The notes below the pieces were generated by a model. That model ran no database searches. It saw only the letters and a program-made list of their open reading frames with translations, and was not told the DNA's origin. 64,000 bases of DNA from Desulfobacteraceae bacterium Eth-SRB2 (GTDB lineage: Bacteria; Desulfobacterota; Desulfobacteria; Desulfobacterales; UBA11574), in contig RPGQ01000002.1 of the NCBI GenBank assembly GCA_004193595.1, positions 243,752 through 307,751 on the forward strand. The letters are read 5' to 3'. The position numbers and the translations under genes were made by a program. Below are positions 43,513-52,379 of this stretch, piece by piece (the first letter of the stretch is position 1; the number at the start of each line of letters is the position of its first letter).

Positions 43513-44085
43513 ATGGATGATACATTTACCGTTTTCAAAGCGAGCAAGCATTGTAAAGTTTCTTCAAGAACTATCATCAACTGGATAGAAGCCGGCCATA
43601 TAAATGCATACAAGACGGTTGGCGGGCATCGGCGAATAAAAAGGACGGATCTGGAGGAATTCATGAAAAAGCAGGGAATCCCAATTCCGATCGAAGAGAT
43701 GAAAGATGAAAGAAAAAGGATCCTTGTCGTGGATGACGATCCTATTATTGTGGAAACAATTGTTCAGGCCCTTGAAGAGGATGAATACGATTACGATGTG
43801 ATTTCCGCTTCCGACGGGTTTGAGGCAGGACTCCAGGTCAATCACTTTCACCCCCATCTGATGATTCTGGATATAATGATGCCCGATATCAAAGGAAACG
43901 AAGTTTGCCGGAAAGTCAAGTCAAATGAGCTCACCCGGGATACAAAAATTGTAGTTTTGTCCGCTTATCTGGACGAGGAAAAATTTAAGGAAATGAAGGC
44001 CCATGGCGCCGATGTCTGCTTTTCCAAACCTTTGCCGCTCCCTCAACTGAAGGAGGAAGTTGCCCGGTTACTGGAGCTCAAATAG
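43513..44085 (+). CDS. Excisionase/MerR-type HTH fused to a response-regulator receiver
   Basis: TVFKASKHCKVSSRTIINWIEAGHINAYKTVGGHRRIKRTDLEEFM + ILVVDDDPIIVETIVQAL..LMILDIMMPDIKGNEVCRKVK. Confidence 0.9.
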   Translation: MDDTFTVFKASKHCKVSSRTIINWIEAGHINAYKTVGGHRRIKRTDLEEFMKKQGIPIPIEEMKDERKRILVVDDDPIIVETIVQALEEDEYDYDVISASDGFEAGLQVNHFHPHLMILDIMMPDIKGNEVCRKVKSNELTRDTKIVVLSAYLDEEKFKEMKAHGADVCFSKPLPLPQLKEEVARLLELK

Positions 44086-44124
44086 TGGCCCGAGTTCTCG
44101 GACCGCCATGAAAGGAGGCAAACT

Positions 44125-45003
44125 GTGAAACTTAAAGACGCACTGACAAGAAAGAAATTTGTTATTACTTCCGAAATCCAGGCACCCATGAAGGATGATA
44201 ATCCTGAAAACCTGGTTGAGGATCTGAAACGAATAAAAGGGCGCGTGGACGGTGTATCTGTAATGGAAGTGGAGCTTGAAGGGATTGTGGGAGACAGCAT
44301 TAAAACATGTGAAATCCTTCAGAATAACAGGTTTAACGCCATTTACCAGACCACAACCCGCGATAAAAATCGCATTCAGCTTCAAAAGGACCTTACAAAT
44401 GCCCATGAGACCGGCGTTGAAAATCTCCTTGTCTTTACAGAAGATTATCGAATCACCGGTGACAGCCTTCAAGAGACCATGTTCTTTCATGTGGATTCAG
44501 GTAAGCTGGCATCGGTACTCGATCATATAAAGGGAGGTCATTCCATTGATGGTAATACATTGGCTTCAAACATCGAATTTGTCCTCGGATCGGGCGTGGA
44601 GACCCCCTGGGGTAAAAATGTTCCGAAAAAGGGCATGCAGGAGATGGAAACCATGGGAAATATGGGGACCCAATATTTTCTCACGACTCCCATTTTCGAC
44701 CTCGATCAGTTTGAAAGGTTTATCAAGCAGGTGAAACCCTTTCAGATACCCGTAATCGCAGAAGTGATGATCTTAAGAACCGCCGGAATGGCCAGGTTCA
44801 TCAACCGTCACTTCAAATCAGGGCTGGTACCTGACGGGGTCATTAAGAAACTGTCGGGGTCTTGGGACTTGGAAAGGGCAAGCATTGATCTTTTTGCCGA
44901 TACGGTAAAGGGCCTGAAGGATCTTTGCCAGGGGGTTCACATCATTACATTCGGAGGAGTGGACAAACTGAAACTGTACATGGATGCAGCCAAGCTTAAA
45001 TAG
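44125..45003 (+). CDS. metF: Methylenetetrahydrofolate reductase family protein (first copy)
   Basis: KKFVITSEIQAPMKDDNPENLVEDLKRIKGRVDGVSVMEVE..YQTTTRDKNRIQLQKDL..GVENLLVFTEDY; MTHFR fold. Confidence 0.82.
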   Translation: MKLKDALTRKKFVITSEIQAPMKDDNPENLVEDLKRIKGRVDGVSVMEVELEGIVGDSIKTCEILQNNRFNAIYQTTTRDKNRIQLQKDLTNAHETGVENLLVFTEDYRITGDSLQETMFFHVDSGKLASVLDHIKGGHSIDGNTLASNIEFVLGSGVETPWGKNVPKKGMQEMETMGNMGTQYFLTTPIFDLDQFERFIKQVKPFQIPVIAEVMILRTAGMARFINRHFKSGLVPDGVIKKLSGSWDLERASIDLFADTVKGLKDLCQGVHIITFGGVDKLKLYMDAAKLK

Positions 45004-45249
45004 TTTCGATCGAGAAATCCGCTTGCTAAAATAGTTGACAGTACCACATTGTGGTGATAAGATTGTGTATGCCACCAGACAAAAAATGTATGCCGATTAA
45101 TAGTTGAATTTTCCGTTCCGATATTGAAACTCCTCCTGCAACTTCAGGCATAATTTCTTTGTACGGCTGACACCAGACCGCTATACATTTCGGTCGCAGT
45201 TTTTGTAGTGCATCAAAGCTCGGTAATTGTAAACCGTATCATTAAACGT

Positions 45250-45465
45250 CTCGGAAATTCTACAATTTATTGAAAATAAAGCTCTTTTTTAGAATTATAT
45301 TTTTAACTCGGTCATGGAATAATGGAATATTGGAATGCCGGAATATTGGGGATAAAAGCGGAAATAAACCATTTTAATTGTAAAAAACTCCTTCAAACCC
45401 ATCATTCCATTACTCCATCATTCCATTATTCCAATTGGGGCAAAGCCCCTAAATTTTCCTTCAAA
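45250..45465. repeat. Dispersed repeat family A copy 3
   Basis: GGAAATTCTACAATTTATTGAAAATA..TGGAATAATGGAATATTGGAATGCCGGAATATTGGGGATAAAAGCGG...CATTCCATTACTCCATCATTCCATTATTCCAATTGGGGCAAAGCCCC. Confidence 0.88.
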
Positions 45466-45524
45466 CAGTACATTAAAGTTCCGAAGTGCAGTTATCAGCG
45501 TCAGCAATAAAGGAGGTCAATGAG

Positions 45525-46811
45525 ATGACATCACCGATCGAATTGGATGAACTATATTGTGATTTTAAGGAGAGTGTTCAGGCAAGTATTCCCGAGGCCA
45601 ATCTGGATTTGTGCCTGACCTGCGGGGCTTGCACGGGAGGATGCCCCGCATCGGAGCTATTGGACATGGATCCGAGGAAGCTTGTGAGAATGGTGTTGCT
45701 GGGGATGGATGATGAAGTCAGGAAAACACCATGGGCATGGGTATGTACCATGTGTGCCAGGTGTTTCAAAGCATGCCCGATGAAAATCAATATTCCAAAA
45801 CTTGTCTATAGTGTGAGAAGATCATGGCCCAGGGACAAAGCTCCCAAAGGTATCAGAGGGTCCTGCGATCAGCATATCCGGGCGGGAAATGCCATGGGGG
45901 TTCCTTCCAAGGACTTTATATGGGTCGTGGAGGATGTTGCCGAAGAGATACAGGAAAACGATCCCAAGTTCAAGGATCTTAAGGTCACTGTAGACCGGAA
46001 GGGAGCCCACCTCGTCATTAATCAGAATTCGCGCGAACCGGTGACGGAGCCGGACGAGTTGGGACCGTTATGGAAGATACTTCACATGGTTGAAGCCGAT
46101 TGGACCTACCCGTCGGTCATGTGGGCAGGGGAAAATTACTGCCTGTTTCTTGCCGATGAGGAGGGATGGAAGTATATTCTTGAAGAGTTCGTCTACCATA
46201 TCGACAACAACCTTGGTGCAAAGGTTGTTGTCAATACCGAATGAGGGCATTCATTCTTTGCAATCCTGGAAGGATTGAAAAAATTCAATATACCTCACAA
46301 CTTCGAATTTACAAGTATCATCACCCTGTATGCACAGTGGATAAGAGAAGGAAAACTGAAGGTAAATTCCGACTGGAACAGGGACCTTAAAATTAAATTC
46401 ACCCTACAGGACCCCTGTAACATCGTCAGAAAAACCTGGGGAGAACTGATGGCCGACGATCTGCGGTTTGTGATTAAAACAATTGTCGGAGAGGAAAATT
46501 TTGTGGACATGATCCCCTGCGGAACGAACAATTTCTGCTGCGGCGGCGGCGGCGGTGCATTGCAGGCGGGACTGCCCGAACAGCGGCGGGCATACGGCAA
46601 GGTTAAATTTGACCAGATCATAAAAACAGGGGCAAATTATGTGTTCGCGCCATGCCACAACTGCCATGGTCAGATGGAAGATATCGGTGAATTTTACGGC
46701 GGCAATTACCATGTCGTACATATTTGGACCATAATGTGCCTGGCCATGGGGGTGTTGGGGGAAAACGAAAGGGCTTACCTCGGGCCGGACCTTGCAAAGG
46801 TCGGGCTTTAG
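45525..46811 (+). CDS. HdrC-HdrB-like fused Fe-S / CCG-domain protein, predicted selenoprotein (UGA at 46242-46244 = Sec)
   Basis: CLTCGACTGGCPAS + CTMCARCFKACPMKINIP, then VVVNTE(UGA)GHSFFAILEGLKKFN...CCGGGGG...CHNCHGQ in one frame; AGGAGG RBS before ATG 45525. Confidence 0.85.
46261..46277 (+). promoter_or_regulatory. Candidate bacterial SECIS hairpin for the hdrCB-like gene
   Basis: CAATCC-TGGAA-GGATTG, 17-33 nt after the UGA. Confidence 0.7.
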
Positions 46812-46971
46812 GGTTCACGAAGAAATAAGTTCGCAATCTTTAGGCGTTGAAGCGCCCGGCCGGCAAGGCGCGAAAGCGCAGGAATATCTGGATATTCCGA
46901 GTTTTCGCAACGCAGCCAGGCGGGATGCATCGGCGCATAAAATGTGAAGTTATTTCTGAGTGAGCCCTTAG
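46807..46971. repeat. MITE-like element family H copy 1
   Basis: TTTAGGGTTCACGAAGAAATAAGTTCGCA ... TGTGAAGTTATTTCTGAGTGAGCCCTTA. Confidence 0.8.
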
Positions 46972-47044
46972 CCGGCTGTTTGCCGATGAATATCCCATAC
47001 CGGAGAATATAGCAGAGAGCTTCCGGGCAAAGGAGGACGTAATA

Positions 47045-50000
47045 ATGTCAAAACAAGCCATAGGTTCTGTTCTGGTCGTTGGAGGCGGAATTGCGGGAAT
47101 CCAGGCATCTTTGGACCTGGCTGATTCAGGCTACCTCGTCTATCTGGTTGAAAAAAATTCGGCCATCGGTGGCGTCATGTCACAATTGGACAAAACTTTT
47201 CCAACCAATGACTGTTCCATGTGCATCATATCACCAAAACTGGTCGAGGTCGGCCGGCATCTTAACATTGAGTTACTAACCTTGTCAGAAGTGCAAAGCA
47301 TCTCCGGGGAACAAGGAAATTTTGAAATCAAACTCACGCAGCATCCCCGATATGTTGACGTGGATAAATGCATTGCCTGTGGTATTTGTGCTGAAAAGTG
47401 CCCTAAAAAAGTCTTAAATGAATACGACGCCGGTCTTGGCAAACGCAAGTCTATCTATCTGAAATACGCACAGGCGGTCCCATTAAAGTACGCTATTGAT
47501 GAAAATTGTATCTATTTTAAAAAGGGGAAATGCAAAGCCTGTGAGAAATTCTGCCCTTCCGATGCAATTAATTTTGATGACAAACAAAAAGAGTTAACTA
47601 TAAATGCAGGTGCGATACTTATAGCTCCCGGCAGTGCTGTGTATGATCCTTCCGTATATGATACTTATGGCTACAAACAATCTCCCAATATAGTCACAAG
47701 CCTGGAATTTGAGCGAATACTTGCTGCAACGGGACCTTTTGCCGGTGATTTAGTCAGGCCTTCGGACAAAAAGGCACCGGCCAAAATAGCCTGGTTGCAA
47801 TGTGTAGGGTCAAGGGACATAAATACCTGTGACAACAGCTACTGTTCGTCGGTCTGCTGCATGTATGCCAATAAACAGGCGGTGATAGCCAAAGAGCACT
47901 GTGACGATCCTTTGGACACCGCGATTTTTTTCATGGACCTGCGAACCTATGGTAAGGATTTTGACAAGTATAATCTGAGGGCTCAGGAAGACCATGGCGT
48001 CCGTTTTATCCGATCGAGGATCCACTCGGTTTTCCCTGATGATGATGACAAGCTCCGTATCGTATATGCTACTGAATCAGGAAAAAGAGCAGAGGAGAGA
48101 TTTGACATGGTTGTCCTTTCCGTGGGGCTTTCTCCGGGTAAAGATGTGGCGGGGCTTGCTGAAAAGATGGGGGTGGAACTTAACAACCACGGATTTGCCA
48201 GAACAAGCTGCCTTTCTCCGGTAAGCACCAACAGGGAAGGCATTTTCGTTTGCGGAACTTTTCAAGAGCCAAAGGATATACCGCATACGGTAATGGAGGC
48301 TTCCGCCTCTGCGGCAGCCGCAACCGGCAACCTTTCCCATGCCAGGTGGTCTCTTACCCGCGTAAAGGAAATGCCCCCCGAAGAGAATGTGACCGGACAG
48401 AAACCGAGGATTGGCGTATTCGTGTGTAACTGTGGAATCAATATCGGCGGAGTGGCGGACGTCCCGGCAATACGGGATTATGCCAGGGATCTGACCCATG
48501 TGATCCATGTGGAGGATAATCTGTTTACATGCTCCCAGGACAATCAGGACCACATCAAGCAAATAATACGGGAAAAAGGTATCAACAGGGTGGTTGTGGC
48601 GTCATGCTCACCGCGCACCCACGAGCCGTTGTTTCAAGAAACTATCCGTGATGCCGGCTTGAACAAATACCTTTTTGAAATGGCCAATATTCGGGACCAC
48701 AACACCTGGGTTCACATGGACAATCCGGAAAAAGCCACCGAAAAGGCCAAGGATTTGGTTCGCATGGCGGTTGCCAAGGCAGCTTATAGTGAACCGCTCC
48801 ATCAGGTCTCTTTAAAGATAAGCAAAGCCGCCCTTGTAATCGGCGGCGGAGTCTCGGGCATGGAAGCCGCCGTTGGAATCGCAGACCAGGGGCGCCCGGT
48901 TTACCTGGTGGAAAAATCCATAGAACTTGGGGGAAACGCCAAGTTTCTCGGGACGACATGGCAGGGAGAACAGATCGGACCCTATCTTGAAGATCTTGTG
49001 AACCGTGTGAAAAATCACCCCGACATCGAGCTGTTCATGCAGACAAAGGTAACCGGGACCACAGGAACCATGGGTAATTTTTCCACAACACTCACCTCTC
49101 TGAACGGAGAGGGCAAGGAAATTAAAATCGATCACGCGGTAACCGTCCTTGCCACAGGGGGAAGAGAGAAAGTCCCGGAGCAATATCTTTATGGGGAGCA
49201 TCCCCATGTGATGACCCAGCTGGACATGGACCGAGCGTTTAGTGAAAGCGATGAACGACTTTCAGGGACAAAAAGCGTTGTTTTTATTCAGTGTGTAGGA
49301 TCCAGAATACCCGAAAGGCCATACTGCAGCAAAATTTGCTGCACACACAGTCTGAAAAGCGCCCTGCTCCTTAAAAATAAGAATCCGAAAATGAAGGTTT
49401 ACATTGTCTACAGAGATATCCGTTCCTACGGATTCAGAGAAGAGCTGTATGTACAGGCAAGGGAGGCCGGAGTGATATTTATCCGCTACAATCTGAAGAA
49501 TTTGCCCAAGGTTGAATCCCTGGAAGACGATCATCTTTCGGTGACGGTTACGGATCATGTTCTCGGCATGCCGGTACGTCTTAAGCCGGATCTTCTGGTA
49601 CTTGCATCCGGGATTGTACCCAACGCCAACACGGCATTGTTTGAATTTTTCAAGGTTCCGGTAAACAGTGAGGGATTCCTAATTGAAGCTCACGCGAAAC
49701 TCCGTCCCGTGGATTTTTCATCAGAGGGAATCTTTTTGGCCGGCCTTGCGCATTATCCCAAACCCATAGAAGAAAGTATCGCCCAGGCAAAGGCTGCCGC
49801 CTCAAGGGCGATGACCATTCTTGCAAAGGAAGAGATCATGGTGGGTGGCGTTGTCGCATCAGTTGAGGACGCAAGATGTGCCGCCTGTCTCACCTGTGTC
49901 AGAACGTGCCCATACGGAATACCCAAAATCAATGAAGATTCCCATGCGGTTATTGATTCGGCGGAATGTCACGGCTGCGGAATGTGTGTGTCTGAATGCC

Positions 50001-50083
50001 CTGGAAAGGCAATATCACTACAGCATTTCACCGACGAACAGCTTTTGGCAAAAACAAGCGCACTTTTTACTTCCGGAGGATAA
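47045..50083 (+). CDS. hdrA: Heterodisulfide reductase subunit A-like flavoprotein
   Basis: VLVVGGGIAGIQASLDLADSGYLVYLVEKNSAIGGVMSQLDKTFPTNDCS; multiple CxxCxxCxxxC clusters; second FAD domain ALVIGGGVSGMEAAVGIADQG. Confidence 0.93.
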   Translation: MSKQAIGSVLVVGGGIAGIQASLDLADSGYLVYLVEKNSAIGGVMSQLDKTFPTNDCSMCIISPKLVEVGRHLNIELLTLSEVQSISGEQGNFEIKLTQHPRYVDVDKCIACGICAEKCPKKVLNEYDAGLGKRKSIYLKYAQAVPLKYAIDENCIYFKKGKCKACEKFCPSDAINFDDKQKELTINAGAILIAPGSAVYDPSVYDTYGYKQSPNIVTSLEFERILAATGPFAGDLVRPSDKKAPAKIAWLQCVGSRDINTCDNSYCSSVCCMYANKQAVIAKEHCDDPLDTAIFFMDLRTYGKDFDKYNLRAQEDHGVRFIRSRIHSVFPDDDDKLRIVYATESGKRAEERFDMVVLSVGLSPGKDVAGLAEKMGVELNNHGFARTSCLSPVSTNREGIFVCGTFQEPKDIPHTVMEASASAAAATGNLSHARWSLTRVKEMPPEENVTGQKPRIGVFVCNCGINIGGVADVPAIRDYARDLTHVIHVEDNLFTCSQDNQDHIKQIIREKGINRVVVASCSPRTHEPLFQETIRDAGLNKYLFEMANIRDHNTWVHMDNPEKATEKAKDLVRMAVAKAAYSEPLHQVSLKISKAALVIGGGVSGMEAAVGIADQGRPVYLVEKSIELGGNAKFLGTTWQGEQIGPYLEDLVNRVKNHPDIELFMQTKVTGTTGTMGNFSTTLTSLNGEGKEIKIDHAVTVLATGGREKVPEQYLYGEHPHVMTQLDMDRAFSESDERLSGTKSVVFIQCVGSRIPERPYCSKICCTHSLKSALLLKNKNPKMKVYIVYRDIRSYGFREELYVQAREAGVIFIRYNLKNLPKVESLEDDHLSVTVTDHVLGMPVRLKPDLLVLASGIVPNANTALFEFFKVPVNSEGFLIEAHAKLRPVDFSSEGIFLAGLAHYPKPIEESIAQAKAAASRAMTILAKEEIMVGGVVASVEDARCAACLTCVRTCPYGIPKINEDSHAVIDSAECHGCGMCVSECPGKAISLQHFTDEQLLAKTSALFTSGG

Positions 50084-50086
50084 AAA

Positions 50087-50521
50087 ATGAACGAAACATT
50101 TGAACCACAGATTGTTGCTTACTGTTGCAATTACTGTGCTTATGCAGCCGCGGATCTGGCGGGTTCCATGCGCCTTTCCTATCCTTCCAACGTCAAGGTG
50201 ATTCAGGTACCCTGCACCGGTCGAGTGGACATTCTTTATCTCCTGAGGGCCATAGAGGATGGCGCCGACGGAATTTATGTGGCCGGGTGACTGGAAGGAG
50301 AATGCCATTTCCTGGAAGGAAATGTTAAAACAAGAAAAAAAGTGGAATATGTTCAAAGAATTCTGGAAGAGCTGGGTATTGAACCGGCCCGGGTAAGGAT
50401 GTTCAACCTCTCCTCGGCCATGGGACTACGGTTTGCCGAAATTGCCAGAGAAATGACCAGGGAAATTAGAGAGCTCGGACCGAGTCCGGTTCAACCCTAT
50501 CCAAAAGCAGCTCAAAATTAA
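50087..50521 (+). CDS. mvhD: MvhD-like (methyl-viologen-reducing hydrogenase delta) subunit, predicted selenoprotein (UGA at 50288-50290 = Sec)
   Basis: PQIVAYCCNYCAYAAADLAGSMRLSYPSNVKVIQVPCTGRVDILYLLRAIEDGADGIYVAG(UGA)LEGECHFLEGNVKTRKKVEYVQRILEELGIEPARVRMFNLSSAMG in one frame; canonical MvhD has AGCxxGDCHYxxGN here. Confidence 0.9.
50306..50324 (+). promoter_or_regulatory. Candidate bacterial SECIS hairpin for mvhD
   Basis: CATTTCC-TGGAA-GGAAATG, 16-34 nt after the UGA; same CC-TGGAA-GG apex as 46261-46277. Confidence 0.75.
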
Positions 50522-50549
50522 CGACACAACCAACCACAAGAGGTGAACC

Positions 50550-51218
50550 ATGATAGTCGCAGATCGAAAATCTCTGGATGAGATACAGGAGATGATAAAA
50601 GATTACAAAAAAATTCTTCTGGTAGGGTGCAAGGGCTGTGTGACCGTCTGTAATGTCGGCGGGATGAAGGAGGTGCAGGTTCTATCTTCTATCCTGAAAA
50701 TTGCACGAAAGAAGGAGGGCAGAGAACTGCAGGTAGAGGAGAGAACCATAGAGCGTCAGTGCGATTTTGAATATGTGGAACAGCTCAGGGCCGACTGTGA
50801 CAGGTTTGACGCCATCCTGTCTATGGCCTGCGGAGTGGGACCCCAGTTCCTTGCGGAAGCCTTCCCATCACAAAAAATTTATCCCGCACTCGATACGAAA
50901 TTTTTCGGAGGTGCGGTGCAGCACGGGATCTGGGAGGAGCGCTGTGCAGGATGCGGCACGTGCGTAATACATTTTTATGACAGTTTGTGCCCCATTGCCC
51001 GGTGTGCCAAGAGCCTGCAGCATGGGCCCTGCGGCGGAAGCGCAAACGGCAAATGCGAGATTTCAGAAGACGTCGATTGTATCTGGGACATCATTGTCAG
51101 AAAAAAAATGGAACAAGAGCGCCTGGAGGACCTTAGAACCTACAGGGCCTTCAAAGACTGGCGCTCGGCACGAGACGGCGGCCCCAGAAAAAGTATAAGG
51201 GAGGAATTGGTGCAATGA
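50550..51218 (+). CDS. metV: MetV-like zinc/Cys-rich methylenetetrahydrofolate reductase partner
   Basis: ILLVGCKGCVTVCNVGGMKEV..ERTIERQCDFEYVEQL..MACGVGPQFLAE..CPIARCAKSLQHGPCGGSANGKCEI. Confidence 0.88.
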   Translation: MIVADRKSLDEIQEMIKDYKKILLVGCKGCVTVCNVGGMKEVQVLSSILKIARKKEGRELQVEERTIERQCDFEYVEQLRADCDRFDAILSMACGVGPQFLAEAFPSQKIYPALDTKFFGGAVQHGIWEERCAGCGTCVIHFYDSLCPIARCAKSLQHGPCGGSANGKCEISEDVDCIWDIIVRKKMEQERLEDLRTYRAFKDWRSARDGGPRKSIREELVQ

Positions 51219-52156
51219 GCGATAACGGATTGAAATCGGGAAGTAATCTGGAAAAGATTTTAAAGGCAGGTCATTTTGCTTTTACAGGTGAATGCGGTCC
51301 GCCCAAGGGAGCTAATGTAGAGCATTTGAAGGAAAAGTTCGAGCATCTTAGAGGCATTGTCGATGCCGTAAACATAACCGATAACCAGACCGCCGTTGTG
51401 AGGATGTCCAGTACTGCGGCGTCGGCAATCATGGTTGCCCAAGGTCTTGAACCCAATTTTCAGATGGTTTGCAGGGATCGGAACCGCCTGGCTATAATGG
51501 CGGATATTCTGGGAGCATACTCTCTGGGTATCCGTAACATGCTGTGTCTTTCAGGTGACCACCAGCAATTCGGCAACCATCCTGAAGCAAAAAACGTCTT
51601 CGATATAGATTCCATGCAGCTCATCGCCCTGGTCAAGATGATGCGGGATGAGGGCACGTTTATGAACGGCGAAGATATTGATGTTCCGCCGAAACTTTTC
51701 ATCGGCGCGGCCAGCAACCCGTTTGCCGATCCTTATGAATTCCGGATTTACAGGCTTGCCAACAAGATAGACGCGGGAGCTGATTTTATCCAGACCCAGT
51801 GTATCTATAACATGGAAAGGTTCAGGGACTTTATGAAAAGGGCTGTGGATATGGGGCTGGCGGAGAAAGCATACATCCTTGCCGGTGTAACTCCCATGAA
51901 ATCGACACGCATGGCACAGTATATGGCTAAAAAGGTCCCCGGGATAGATGTGCCCGAATCCCTTATCAAGCGTCTGAAGGGGGCCGTCAACGGAAAACAG
52001 GCTGAAGAGGGGATCAGATTTGCCATTGAACAGATCGAGGAGTTCAAAGAGATGGAGGGGCTTGCCGGAGTTCATCTCATGGCCATTGAATGGGAGCACA
52101 AGGTACCGGAAATCGCTGAAAGGGCCAACATGTTACCCCGTCCCAAGATTGATTAA
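51215..52156 (+). CDS. metF: Methylenetetrahydrofolate reductase (second copy), ATGA-coupled to metV
   Basis: AGHFAFTGECGPPKGANVEHLKEKFEHLRGIVDAVNITDNQTAVVRMSS..VCRDRNRLAIMADILGAYSLGIRNMLCLSGDH. Confidence 0.92.
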   Translation: MSDNGLKSGSNLEKILKAGHFAFTGECGPPKGANVEHLKEKFEHLRGIVDAVNITDNQTAVVRMSSTAASAIMVAQGLEPNFQMVCRDRNRLAIMADILGAYSLGIRNMLCLSGDHQQFGNHPEAKNVFDIDSMQLIALVKMMRDEGTFMNGEDIDVPPKLFIGAASNPFADPYEFRIYRLANKIDAGADFIQTQCIYNMERFRDFMKRAVDMGLAEKAYILAGVTPMKSTRMAQYMAKKVPGIDVPESLIKRLKGAVNGKQAEEGIRFAIEQIEEFKEMEGLAGVHLMAIEWEHKVPEIAERANMLPRPKID

Positions 52157-52157
52157 G

Positions 52158-52302
52158 TAGTGCCTGAACGAAAACTGTCTTTTTCGCCAATATCTGCGTC
52201 AGACTCAAATTTTAATCCTCGAAATACTCAATGTATGTCTGTGGTTAAAATTTTCGTCTTCCTTGATCTTAACGAAAAATCCTAGTTTTCGTTCGGCCAC
52301 TA
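52158..52302. repeat. MITE-like palindromic element family G
   Basis: TAGTGCCTGAACGAAAACT ... AGTTTTCGTTCGGCCACTA; core TCAAATTTTAATCCTCGAAATACTCAATGTA shared with family E. Confidence 0.8.
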
Positions 52303-52379
52303 AGTAATGGAACGCTGGTGTACCGAACCGGTAACTGCCGTGAGTCTCCATTTTCCATATTTTTAAAAGTGAGGAACGA

